In this document: one piece after another, positions 41,904 through 50,076 of the stretch
How positions within the stretch are numbered: position 1 is the stretch's first letter
Layout of the letters: every line of letters starts with the position of its first letter
NCBI GenBank assembly: GCA_024642005.1
Contig: JAHECA010000010.1
Location: 1-64,000 of the forward strand
Length of the DNA stretch: 64,000 bases
Direction of reading: 5' to 3'
Origin: Robiginitalea sp.
Lineage (GTDB): Bacteria; Bacteroidota; Bacteroidia; Flavobacteriales; Flavobacteriaceae
The notes under the pieces: model-generated
What the model saw: the letters and a program-made list of their open reading frames with translations, nothing else
Databases searched by the model: none
Told to the model about the DNA's origin: nothing
Position numbers and translations under genes: made by a program

Positions 41904-43682
41904 TCACGTTTTCGGTATCTGGCTCTGAGTGCCATTTGGTTGGGCGGGAGTTTCTATTCGGTCTTTTCGGCCATAGAGCAATTCAGCCACTACAATCAGG
42001 TTTTGTACCATATCATTCAGGTTATCGCTGTCGTTGAACAGGGAAGATGCCATTTCGGGGGTGATTTCCTCTTTTCGGATCAAGCTGTCCATCGCCCGGT
42101 TACCGGCTTCTAGTTCGCTATGTGCCTCCTGAGCCAATTCCTGCATTTTTTCATAATTACGATCGGTATCCTTCTCGGTTCGGAAAGCTTGTAGTACCCG
42201 CAGTACCTTGATCATTTTCTTGCGAAACTTGTCGTACTCCCGTGCCATAGCCGGGTATTCCCCATCCAGGTAAAGGGAGATGTTCCGGTTCAGGTCAGTA
42301 GCATCCCGGATTACCTCGACCATTTTCCGGTTTGCCAGTTTGATCTCGGCAACCCGTCGGTGCTGCGCCTCCGACAGGTGCAGGTTGCTCTGGGCTCGCG
42401 TGGCATAGGCGATAATCAGGCTGTAGATGCGTTTCACTTTAGACAGGTAGAGCGCCCGAACGTCTGTTTTCAGGTCTTCCCGTGATTTACTCACTACACT
42501 TCCCGCCTTCTGCTCCGACAGGATGTCGGCACGGTGCAGGTGCAGCGCATGAGCCACGATTTCAAAAATGGCGTGCTCATACAGATAGCGCGATTCCTGT
42601 TCGAGGGAGGCAATGGCTGTCTGTGGATAGTTCAGCGCCTGTTCATTCAGGAATTTGGGTTCTTCAATGGCCAGCCGGGGCCCTATGCGTTCGGGAATAA
42701 TACGACTTATCAGCCGGGCCAGCGGATTGACAAACCATACAAGCAACAAGGTATTGCAGCAGTTAAAAGCGGTGTGGAACAGGGATATGGCTACAGGGAT
42801 GGCTGCGGCCACCAAATAAGGCGAGCCGGCGCCCAAATGCTGGCTGCCCCAGGCAACCCCGGCCAGGAAAGGGCGGAATACCACCAACATCCACACTACC
42901 CCGAAAAGGTTAAACATCAGATGGGCCAGTGCGGTCTGCCGGGCCCTGTAGTTCCCAATCAGGGCTGCCAGGTTGGCGGTAATGGTGGTCCCTACGTTTT
43001 CGCCCAGGACGAGGGCCGCAGCCAGTTCGTACGGTATCCAGCCTTCGGCCGTCATTACCAGGGTAAGCGCCATTGTTGCGCTGGAAGACTGCAACAATAC
43101 CGTGAGCAGGGTACCGAGCAACAAGAAAAGCAATACCGACCCGAAGCCCCCCTGGCGATAGTCCTGCAAGAACTGCATTAACCCAGGGGCGCTCTCAATA
43201 TTGGGAAGGGCCTCTCTCAGAAAATCGAGCCCCACGAACAAGAGTCCGAACCCTACGATAAAAGAGCCGATTTCGCGCCATTTCCTGTTTTTGGAAAGGA
43301 CGAAACCGAAGCCGAGGCCGATAACCGGCAGGGCTATGGCACTCATGCTTACCTTGAAGCCCAAAAGGGTGATGAGCCAGGCCGTAAGGGTGGTGCCGAT
43401 ATTTGCCCCCATGATTACGCTGATGGCCTGAGGCAACGATAACAGGGAAGCGTTGGCAAAACTAACCACCATAAGGGTCGTGGCCGATGAGGATTGAATA
43501 ACAGACGTTATCAGGAACCCGGTGGTGATCCCTTTCAACCGGTTGGAGGTCATGCCGGCAAGCACAGAGCGCATTCGGTTTCCGGCGAGTTCCAACAAGG
43601 CGTCGCTCATCACCTTCATGCCGAAGAGGAAGAGGCCCAGAGCTCCTGTAAGCTGTAGAATATCGGCAAATCCAAAGGGCAT
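41904..43682 (-). CDS. Na/Pi symporter with PhoU-like domain
   Basis: Sodium:phosphate symporter of the NptA/YjbB family, 592 aa from the ATG at 43682 (a TTG at 43703 would add seven residues). The two inverted QSSSATT repeats are visible: SVIQSSSATTLMVV near residue 65 and LLQSSSATMALTLV near 205. Several membrane helices reach to about residue 325. A helical PhoU-like domain (about 350-570) follows, rich in heptads. It acts as phosphate importer or exporter in the inner membrane. It is convergent with the PiT gene, and divergent from the DUF6503 gene. Confidence 0.9.
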   Translation of the reverse strand: MPFGFADILQLTGALGLFLFGMKVMSDALLELAGNRMRSVLAGMTSNRLKGITTGFLITSVIQSSSATTLMVVSFANASLLSLPQAISVIMGANIGTTLTAWLITLLGFKVSMSAIALPVIGLGFGFVLSKNRKWREIGSFIVGFGLLFVGLDFLREALPNIESAPGLMQFLQDYRQGGFGSVLLFLLLGTLLTVLLQSSSATMALTLVMTAEGWIPYELAAALVLGENVGTTITANLAALIGNYRARQTALAHLMFNLFGVVWMLVVFRPFLAGVAWGSQHLGAGSPYLVAAAIPVAISLFHTAFNCCNTLLLVWFVNPLARLISRIIPERIGPRLAIEEPKFLNEQALNYPQTAIASLEQESRYLYEHAIFEIVAHALHLHRADILSEQKAGSVVSKSREDLKTDVRALYLSKVKRIYSLIIAYATRAQSNLHLSEAQHRRVAEIKLANRKMVEVIRDATDLNRNISLYLDGEYPAMAREYDKFRKKMIKVLRVLQAFRTEKDTDRNYEKMQELAQEAHSELEAGNRAMDSLIRKEEITPEMASSLFNDSDNLNDMVQNLIVVAELLYGRKDRIETPAQPNGTQSQIPKT

Positions 43683-43755
43683 ATCGGGCGGTCGTAAGGC
43701 CAATATAAACGTGGCGTCTGATCTACAAGTTAAAGCATTTTACGATCTTTACCCT

Positions 43756-44490
43756 ATGAGATACATCAGCTCCCCGGTCGGTTTCATCTGTTTGGCAATT
43801 GGGTTCCTGGGCTTGCCGGCCGGTTTGGCCGCACAGGTTCCAACCGTGGAAGAAGTGCTGGAAAAAAGCATTGCCTACCACGATCCTCAAGGCGAATGGG
43901 GCCGTTTCGACGGATCTTTTACGGTACGCTCGGAGACCCCGGGAAAAGAACCCCGCATGAGTTATATCCGCATAAACCAGCCCGAATCCTTTTTTGGCAT
44001 ACGCATGGAGCAGAACGGCGCGAAAACCGAGCTTGAACTTCGAGAGGGGGGCTGCCGGCTGCTTTACAACGGCTCTGAGACCTTTTCGGATGAAGTGGCA
44101 GAAAAGCACCGCCTGAGCTGCGAACGGGCCAGACTCTGGCGCGATTACTACAGCTACCTCTACGGGCTGCCCATGAAATTAGGAGACAAGGGCACGAAAC
44201 TCGACCCACACGTGGAACGACGCAACTTCCACGGCGGGTCGTACTGGGTAATTAAAGTGACCTACGACCCAAAAACCGGTTCAGACACGTGGTTCTTCTA
44301 TTTCGACACCCAGACCTTTGCCCTGGCGGCCTATCAGTTTTATCACGACGTCGCCAAAAACGACGGAGAGTACATTTTGCTCGAGGGGGAGGCAAAGGTG
44401 GGGAACATGCGCCTGCCACGCATCCGGAAGTGGTATACCAACCAGGGCGAAAAACATCTCGGAACCGATAGTATTACCCAACCTGAATAG
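43756..44490 (+). CDS. Secreted DUF6503-type protein
   Basis: Exported protein of 244 aa (signal FICLAIGFLGLPAGLAAQ) beginning at the ATG at 43756. It continues VEEVLEKSIAYHDPQGEWGRF and is rich in beta-strands, with WVIKVTYDPKTGSDTWFFYFDTQTFALAAYQFYHD in the middle and a C-terminal KWYTNQG. This matches the DUF6503 family of Bacteroidota, lipoprotein-localisation-like beta folds of unknown function. It is divergent from the Na/Pi symporter gene; whether the two share a regulator is open. Confidence 0.8.
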   Translation: MRYISSPVGFICLAIGFLGLPAGLAAQVPTVEEVLEKSIAYHDPQGEWGRFDGSFTVRSETPGKEPRMSYIRINQPESFFGIRMEQNGAKTELELREGGCRLLYNGSETFSDEVAEKHRLSCERARLWRDYYSYLYGLPMKLGDKGTKLDPHVERRNFHGGSYWVIKVTYDPKTGSDTWFFYFDTQTFALAAYQFYHDVAKNDGEYILLEGEAKVGNMRLPRIRKWYTNQGEKHLGTDSITQPE

Positions 44491-44619
44491 GCCTCCGGCC
44501 CACCTACCGACCGGGTAGTTTGCAACTCCTCTAAATTTTGTGCCGTTCGTCGATTATTTGACGTATGCCGGGCCTTCCCGTGCGAATATTTGTGAAATTT
44601 ACACGTATACGGTCGCGCC

Positions 44620-45027
44620 ATGGTTCTCCTCGCTCAAGACACCCAATTCATCGCCGAACACGAACTGGATTTCGGAAGGTTTCGTTTTTACAAGAATCTG
44701 ATTATCGGGGAAATATTCGAAGGCGCCAGGATGAACTTCGACAAAGCTCTTCCCCTGCTGGCAATCGCTGCGCTCTATTACAGCGAAGAGAAACCTCTGG
44801 TTTACTTATCTGACCGCAAAACTTCCTACTCCCTCGACCCCACCATGCATCGGGAAATCCATAAGCTGTTCCCGTTTATGCTCGGATATGGGGTAATCGT
44901 TTACAACGACCTCAACTTCCAGGTAGCCAAACTCGAACAGCGCTTCCTATGCTGTCCGTCCGGGGTTTTCCACTCCATGGACGAGGCCCTGGCCTGGGCT
45001 GCCCTGGTGATTGAGAACCAGGCTTGA
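44620..45027 (+). CDS. Unknown cytoplasmic protein, SpoIIAA/STAS-like pattern
   Basis: Protein of 135 aa without signal or membrane segment. It has an alternating strand-helix pattern (FRFYKNLIIGEIFEGARMNF, KPLVYLSDRKTSYSLDP, GYGVIVYNDLNF) like the SpoIIAA/STAS-type proteins found widely in flavobacteria, but I do not assign it to a named family. Two adjacent cysteines occur near the end (RFLCCPSG). It is convergent with nadD, 13 nt apart. Confidence 0.7.
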   Translation: MVLLAQDTQFIAEHELDFGRFRFYKNLIIGEIFEGARMNFDKALPLLAIAALYYSEEKPLVYLSDRKTSYSLDPTMHREIHKLFPFMLGYGVIVYNDLNFQVAKLEQRFLCCPSGVFHSMDEALAWAALVIENQA

Positions 45028-45039
45028 TGCCGCGATTGC

Positions 45040-45624
45040 TCAGCGGTAAAAATTCATTTCATCCATATACTTCCAGACCGCTTCAGGCAAGAGGGGTCGA
45101 ATGTTTTTGCCTGCTTTGTGTTGCTCGCGAATGAAGGTGGCCGAAATCTCCATTACCGGGGCGTCGACCCTGTGAATATTAGGGTGCTCCCTTAGGGCTT
45201 CGGGCACCTGAAGCTCAGAGATTCTCGGGTACACGTAAACCGGGTAATACTGCAAGATGGCTTCGTAATTTTTCCATCGATGAAAGCCCTTCAGGTTATC
45301 CTCTCCCATGATTAGGGCGAATTCACGTTCCTTTTCGTACTGTTCGCTCAGGTGGGTAAGGGTATATATGGTATAGTTGGGCTCAGGCATACCGAATTCC
45401 ACATCGCTCACCCTTAGTCGCGGGTACTCCTTTACCGCCTCATAGACCATCTGATAGCGGTGGTGGTTTTCGAGCAGGGACTGCTTTTCTTTGAAAGGGC
45501 TTTTAGGGGTTACCACGAACCAAACCTCCTCAAGGTCGGTGAACTCTGCCAGGTGATTGGCAATTACCAGGTGGCCGATATGAATGGGGTTGAAGGTTCC
45601 GAAAAAAAGGCCCGTCTTCTTCAT
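45040..45624 (-). CDS. nadD: Nicotinate-nucleotide adenylyltransferase
   Basis: NAD biosynthesis enzyme of 194 aa that joins nicotinate mononucleotide and ATP. The nucleotidyltransferase motif GTFNPIHIGHLV is at residues 9-20, and the second motif near residue 160 reads EISATFIRE (ISSTxIR type). It is the last gene of the yicC-gmk-nadD row, 31 nt after gmk. Confidence 0.95.
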   Translation of the reverse strand: MKKTGLFFGTFNPIHIGHLVIANHLAEFTDLEEVWFVVTPKSPFKEKQSLLENHHRYQMVYEAVKEYPRLRVSDVEFGMPEPNYTIYTLTHLSEQYEKEREFALIMGEDNLKGFHRWKNYEAILQYYPVYVYPRISELQVPEALREHPNIHRVDAPVMEISATFIREQHKAGKNIRPLLPEAVWKYMDEMNFYR

Positions 45625-45655
45625 GGTGGTAATGGCCTGGCAATGGCCGGTTCTT

Positions 45656-46249
45656 TCAGGGTTTGGCAGGTATTGGCTCGCCGCGCAGGTAGGCAGCTAC
45701 GAGTTCATGGGCTTCCTCCAGGGCCGTGTCGAGTTCGTAATTCTTGATGATGAAGTCAAACTGGGGGGCCGTTGCCATTTCGACCGACGCCTTGGCGATA
45801 CGCATGTTAATCTTGTCTTCGCTCTCTGTGCTGCGCTTCTTGAGCCGTATCTTGAGTTCGTCCACACTGGGGGGCTTCACAAAAACCGCCAGGGTGCGCT
45901 CCGGAAACTTTTTCTTGATCCGCAGGCCCCCGACCACGTCGATGTCAAAAATCACGTTCTTGCCTTCGGCCCAAAGCCGTTCAATTTCGGCCTTTAGGGT
46001 ACCGTAAAAATTGTCCCGGTACACCTCTTCCCACTCGAGGAAATCCTCATTTTTGATGCGCTGCTTGAACTCAGAGACCGTCATGTAATAATAATCCTCG
46101 CCGTGTTTTTCACGGGGTCGCCGCGGGCGGGAAGTTGCCGAGACCGAGAAGGCCAGGTTCAGGTCCGATTGGGCGAGCAGGTGCCGTACAATCGTAGTCT
46201 TGCCGCTGCCCGAAGGAGCCGAGAAAACGATGAGCTTTCCTCCTTCCAT
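45656..46249 (-). CDS. gmk: Guanylate kinase
   Basis: Kinase of 197 aa making GDP from GMP. The P-loop is APSGSGKTT (residues 10-18). GMP-binding features are SATSRPRRPREKHGEDYYYMT and FLEWEEVYRDNFYGT, with the lid and IFDIDVVGGLRIK following. Its ATG overlaps the yicC stop by 1 nt (TGATG), implying coupling. Confidence 0.96.
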   Translation of the reverse strand: MEGGKLIVFSAPSGSGKTTIVRHLLAQSDLNLAFSVSATSRPRRPREKHGEDYYYMTVSEFKQRIKNEDFLEWEEVYRDNFYGTLKAEIERLWAEGKNVIFDIDVVGGLRIKKKFPERTLAVFVKPPSVDELKIRLKKRSTESEDKINMRIAKASVEMATAPQFDFIIKNYELDTALEEAHELVAAYLRGEPIPAKP

Positions 46250-47106
46250 CAGAGCACGTTTAACATTTGTTCCTTGATTTTCTCCAGCTCGTCCTTCATC
46301 TGCACCACCACCCGCTGCATGGGAGCATCGTTTGCCTTGGAGCCGATTGTATTGATCTCCCTGCCTATTTCCTGACAGATAAACCCGAGTTTTTTTCCAT
46401 TCGAATCGTCTGAGTGCAGGCTTTGTTCGAAGTAGTCGAGGTGCTTTGCCAGTCGAACCTTCTCTTCGGTTATGTCATACTTTTCCAGGTAATAGATCAG
46501 TTCCTGCTCAAAGCGGTTGGCATCTACCTTTTCCCGCAACTCGGCCACTGCGCGTTCTAACCGCTCCCGTATGGCCTCCAGCCGGTCTTTATCGCGCTTT
46601 TCCACCTCAGACAAGTGTCCTTTGATTGCGGCGATACGCTGCACAAAATCGGCTTCCAAAACCCTGCCCTCCTCCAGGCGGAATTGCTGCGTCTCCTCAA
46701 GGGCCTTTTCCAGCGCTCCCTCAATGGCTTGCAGTTCCTGGGGGTCGGCCTCTTCCCGCCCGGTTCTGAGCGAGTCAGGAAGCCTCAGGGCCATTTCAAG
46801 CAACGATACCGGCTCTCCCGGCGCAATGGCCCCCAACTGTTTCATGTAGTTGCGAATAACGGCTTCGTTTACCTCGGCTGAGCTGGTGTCGCCCGTAAGT
46901 TCCACAAACAACCCCAGGTCAATTTTGCCCCGCTGCAGCACCTGGGCAATCCGGCTGCGGAAAGCCAGTTCCTTTTCCCGGTAGGCTTGAGGAACCCTGG
47001 CATTAAGGTCCAGGCTTTTGCTGTTAAGGGACTTGAGTTCTACCGTGATCTTCTTTCCGGGAAGCTGAACAACGTGTTTCCCGAACCCGGTCATGGATTG
47101 GATCAT
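46249..47106 (-). CDS. YicC/YloC family endoribonuclease
   Basis: Protein of 285 aa of the YicC family, recently described as endoribonucleases in some bacteria. It begins MIQSMTGFGKHVVQLPGKKITVELKSLNSK in the conserved way (quoted in pieces: SMTGFGK, VELKSLNSKSLDLN). It ends in the DUF1732-type block LDYFEQSL, GKKLGFICQEIGREINTIGSKAN and a coiled tail. It heads the operon with gmk and nadD; yicC-gmk adjacency is common. A -7 box lies 21 nt before its ATG. Confidence 0.92.
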   Translation of the reverse strand: MIQSMTGFGKHVVQLPGKKITVELKSLNSKSLDLNARVPQAYREKELAFRSRIAQVLQRGKIDLGLFVELTGDTSSAEVNEAVIRNYMKQLGAIAPGEPVSLLEMALRLPDSLRTGREEADPQELQAIEGALEKALEETQQFRLEEGRVLEADFVQRIAAIKGHLSEVEKRDKDRLEAIRERLERAVAELREKVDANRFEQELIYYLEKYDITEEKVRLAKHLDYFEQSLHSDDSNGKKLGFICQEIGREINTIGSKANDAPMQRVVVQMKDELEKIKEQMLNVL

Positions 47107-47126
47107 ACCTGTGTGGACTGTTTTGC

Positions 47127-47134
47127 CAAAGGTA
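47127..47134 (-). promoter_or_regulatory. -7 element of the yicC operon
   Basis: On the minus strand TACCTTTG lies 20 nt before the yicC ATG. No -33 TTG is at the normal spacing. Confidence 0.5.
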
Positions 47135-47150
47135 GTAAAATTTAAACACG

Positions 47151-47183
47151 GAAAAGGGCCGCAACTCCCCCGAGAACGGCCCC
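47151..47183 (-). terminator. Terminator of the DUF1080 operon
   Basis: On the minus strand GGGCCG and CGGCCC (47182-47177 and 47161-47156) form a stem with a 15-nt loop, followed by TTTT, 30 nt after the end of the DUF1080 gene at 47214. Confidence 0.6.
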
Positions 47184-47213
47184 TTTGTCCTGTTTACGGG
47201 CAATGCACCAACC

Positions 47214-48029
47214 CTATAGTTCGCGCACCCAGATGTTCCGGTAGCTCACCCGGCTGTTATCGCCGTGGTCCTGCAGCCGCAGCGGCCCTTTGCCGTGTGC
47301 CGGGTTCTTCGGCCAGCCGATATAGGGCGTTGTGCCTTTGATCTCGATATGGTCCTGAACCACGACCCCGTTGTGGATCACTGTAATGGATCCCGACTCG
47401 ATCTTCTCGCCGGCCTCGTTGAAGTGGGGCATGTGGTAGATAATGTCGTAAGCATTCCACTCCCCGCTGGGCACAGAAGCCATCGCCAGGGGCACATACT
47501 GCTTGTAGATGGAAGCCACCTGCCCGTTCACGTAGGTGGGGTTGTCGTTGTTATCGAGCACCTGCACCTCGTAGATCCCGTTCAGGAATACGCCGCTGTT
47601 AGCGCGGTGCTGGCCTTCCCCATTGACCTCTGCTGGCGAGCGCCATTCAATATGCAGTTGCATGTCGCCGAATGACTGGCGGGTCTGGATGTCTCCCGTC
47701 TTATCCTTAACGGTCATGCTGCGGTCGCCGTTCAGGTGCCAGACCACTTCTGTACTATCGTTTACCATTTCCCAGGCGTCGAAGTTGGTGCCGTCAAATA
47801 GTACAATGGCATCGCTGGGTATGCCATTCTGCCCGGTCGGGTTTACCACGGGAACGGCGGGCTCGTAAAATTCCGTCTCTTCAGGGGTTGTCGGCTCGGT
47901 ACCCTGATATTCGGCGTGGACAATAGGCTGGGGGCCATCCGGGGCCGGGGCCTCAGGGGCTGTCTGGGTTTGCTCCTGGCAGGAGGCCAGGAAGATCAGG
48001 GCGCAGAGGCCCAAGAAGTTGTTGTGCAT
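47214..48029 (-). CDS. DUF1080 lipoprotein (3-keto-disaccharide hydrolase family), copy 1
   Basis: Lipoprotein of 271 aa (lipobox IFLASC) with a concanavalin-like DUF1080 domain from about residue 70: SDAIVLFDGTNFDAWEM, DIQTRQSFGDMQLHIEWRSP, NSGVFLNGIYEVQVLDN, and the closing HVEIKGTTPYIG / LRLQDHGDNSRVSYRNIWVREL block. Members of this family include periplasmic hydrolases of 3-keto-glycosides. Its ATG overlaps the stop of the second DUF1080 gene (TAATG), so the two are made together. It ends the three-gene row read away from the GMC gene at 50077. Confidence 0.88.
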   Translation of the reverse strand: MHNNFLGLCALIFLASCQEQTQTAPEAPAPDGPQPIVHAEYQGTEPTTPEETEFYEPAVPVVNPTGQNGIPSDAIVLFDGTNFDAWEMVNDSTEVVWHLNGDRSMTVKDKTGDIQTRQSFGDMQLHIEWRSPAEVNGEGQHRANSGVFLNGIYEVQVLDNNDNPTYVNGQVASIYKQYVPLAMASVPSGEWNAYDIIYHMPHFNEAGEKIESGSITVIHNGVVVQDHIEIKGTTPYIGWPKNPAHGKGPLRLQDHGDNSRVSYRNIWVREL

Positions 48030-48775
48030 TATTGGAGGGGTTTGACTTTAATATTCCGGTACGACACCACATCGCCGTGGTCCTGCAAGCCGATTTTTCC
48101 GGTGTGGTATTTCCCGAAGCCTGCCCATCCGGCAAACTTGGAGGAGGCCACCATATCATCCCAGGCCTGGTTCCCCAGTGGGAAGGTAACGATCTCAGTG
48201 CCGTTCAACGCCACTGAGCCACGCTGGTTGGCGTAATCGATGGTAATTTCCATGGCATTCCACTGCCCGGCGGGCTTGCATACCCCGGCAGCAGGGGCCA
48301 CCATATCATACAACGCCCCGGCCTGGTGGGTGGTGCCGGCTTTGGCATCGGGGTGGCGCTCGTTATCCAATACCTGGATTTCAGGGCCGGTCTCGTAAGG
48401 TTGCCCGTATTGCTCGAGCTCTTCAACCCCCCAGAAAACACCGCTGTTGCCCCCCTCGGCAATTTTCCACTCGAGCGACAAGACAAAGTTGGTGTAGGTG
48501 CCCTCGGTTACCAGGTTGTAATTGGCGCCTTCCGGGCGGGGTTTTTGCGGTTCGAGTACCATGGCGCCGTCTTCGATTCTCCAGGCCGACGGTACCCCTT
48601 GTTGGTTATACCCTTTCCAGCCGTCGAACGAAGTCCCGTCAAAGAGGACCACCCACTCCGACTGGGCAGGTTGTTCCATGGCTTGTGTCGTATCAGCCGG
48701 TTCGGTGGATTCCTTTTTTTCCTTGCAGGCGGCCATCAGCACGACAGCCAGTAAAATCAAGCTTGTTTTTTTCAT
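48029..48775 (-). CDS. DUF1080 lipoprotein (3-keto-disaccharide hydrolase family), copy 2
   Basis: Lipoprotein of 248 aa (lipobox VLMAAC) with a DUF1080 domain: WVVLFDGTSFDGWKGYNQQG, FVLSLEWKIAEGGNSGVFWGV, PEIQVLDNERHPDA, and IGLQDHGDVVSYRNIKVKPL. It is closely related in architecture to the copy at 47214 but not a recent duplicate, since it has a longer loop (AGTTHQAGALYDMVAPA). Probably hydrolyses a keto-glycoside in the periplasm, as a partner of the neighbouring oxidoreductases. Confidence 0.88.
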   Translation of the reverse strand: MKKTSLILLAVVLMAACKEKKESTEPADTTQAMEQPAQSEWVVLFDGTSFDGWKGYNQQGVPSAWRIEDGAMVLEPQKPRPEGANYNLVTEGTYTNFVLSLEWKIAEGGNSGVFWGVEELEQYGQPYETGPEIQVLDNERHPDAKAGTTHQAGALYDMVAPAAGVCKPAGQWNAMEITIDYANQRGSVALNGTEIVTFPLGNQAWDDMVASSKFAGWAGFGKYHTGKIGLQDHGDVVSYRNIKVKPLQ

Positions 48776-48786
48776 GAGGTCGGTTT

Positions 48787-49839
48787 CTAGATTCCTAATA
48801 TTTTACGGAGTTTGCCCTGGTCGGTATCGCCGCCGGCAAAGTCGTCAAAAGTCTTGTCGGTGGCTTCGATAATATGATCCTGAATGAACCTGGCCCCCTC
48901 CCGGGCGCCCTGTTCGGGGCTTTTTATACAGCACTCCCATTCCATGACCGCCCAAACATCACATCCGTACTGGGTGAGCTTGGAAAAGATGGTCTTAAAG
49001 TCGATCTGCCCGTCGCCCAGAGATCGGTAGCGCCCGGCCCGGTTGCCCCAGTCGTTGTAGCCGCCGAAGGCTCCCTTCTTCCCGGTCGGGTTAAACTCCG
49101 AGTCCTTAACATGGAAAGCCCTTATAAAGCTGTGGTAATGGTCTATGTATTCCAGGTAGTCGAGCTGTTGCAGCACAAAGTGGCTCGGGTCGTACAAAAT
49201 ATTGACCCTGGGGTGGTTGCCGGTGGCTTCCAGGAAGCGCTCAAAGGTATCCCCGTCGTGCAGGTCTTCTCCCGGATGGATTTCGTAGCAAACATCGACG
49301 CCTTCCTTGTCGAAATGATCGAGGATGGGTTTCCAGCGCTTGGCCAGCTCGGCAAACCCAAGCTCGACCAGGCCGGGCGGGCGTTGCGGCCAGGGGTGGA
49401 AGGTGTGCCATAGCAAGGCTCCTGAGAAGGTGGCATGCGCCTTGAGCCCCAGGCGGCGGCTGGCGGTAGCTGCTTTTTTTACTACCCCGACAGCCCATTC
49501 GGTGCGTGCCTTGGGGTTGTTCTTGACCGCATCGGGCGCAAAATTGTCGAACATCAGGTCGTAGGCAGGGTGCACGGCCACTAATTGGCCCTGCAGGTGG
49601 GTGGACAATTCGGTAATCTCCAGGCCGTACGATTGTATTTTCCCCTTGAGGTCGTCGCAATAAGCCTGGCTTTCGGCAGCCTTGTCGAGGTCGATCAGGA
49701 AATGCTCCCAGGTGGGGATCTGAATGCCTTTGTAACCCAAATCGGAGGCCCATTTGCACATGCCGTCCAGGGTGTTGAACGGGGCTTTACTGTCTACGAA
49801 TTGTGCCAGGAAAACGGCCGGCCCTTTGATAGTCTTCAT
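48787..49839 (-). CDS. Cytoplasmic sugar phosphate isomerase/epimerase-like TIM barrel
   Basis: Protein of 350 aa of the xylose-isomerase-like TIM-barrel superfamily, without a signal peptide. Metal-ligand positions appear in the conserved strands: YEIHPGEDLHD, YDPSHFVLQQLDY, RAFHVKDSEFN and AVMEWECC. Enzymes of this group isomerise or epimerise sugars and keto-sugars; the exact reaction cannot be read. It is the first gene of the minus-strand row with the two DUF1080 genes and is divergent from the GMC gene at 50077. Confidence 0.9.
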   Translation of the reverse strand: MKTIKGPAVFLAQFVDSKAPFNTLDGMCKWASDLGYKGIQIPTWEHFLIDLDKAAESQAYCDDLKGKIQSYGLEITELSTHLQGQLVAVHPAYDLMFDNFAPDAVKNNPKARTEWAVGVVKKAATASRRLGLKAHATFSGALLWHTFHPWPQRPPGLVELGFAELAKRWKPILDHFDKEGVDVCYEIHPGEDLHDGDTFERFLEATGNHPRVNILYDPSHFVLQQLDYLEYIDHYHSFIRAFHVKDSEFNPTGKKGAFGGYNDWGNRAGRYRSLGDGQIDFKTIFSKLTQYGCDVWAVMEWECCIKSPEQGAREGARFIQDHIIEATDKTFDDFAGGDTDQGKLRKILGI

Positions 49840-50076
49840 TGTATGTGTTTTTCAAATTACTTGCAGGATGTATCCGCGGCAGGGTTGCTATTAACCCAGC
49901 CTTTAGCCCCGCTTACAAAAGGGCCCGACAACAGGTTCGGGTGTTTCGCCATTAATACAGGCCGTCATCTGATAATTGTGATTAATGCCCTATATTTAGT
50001 GAATCCAAATTCCTGGACAGGCCGCAGCGGCGGCCGTTATAAATATAGAAAATACGCGAGAAATAAGCGCAGCATC

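Noticed and set aside
43683-43755. Pho boxes between the Na/Pi symporter and DUF6503 genes
   Set aside because: One TTAAC occurs, but no second copy at 11 bp on either strand.
49585-50076. In-frame extension of the GMC oxidoreductase by 164 codons
   Set aside because: It runs antisense through the epimerase gene and is absent from the paralogue at 57648; the GTG at 50077 matches that paralogue's start.
49840-50076. Shared operator of both divergent sugar regions
   Set aside because: I found no motif common to 49840-50076 and 57442-57647 beyond short AT-rich words.
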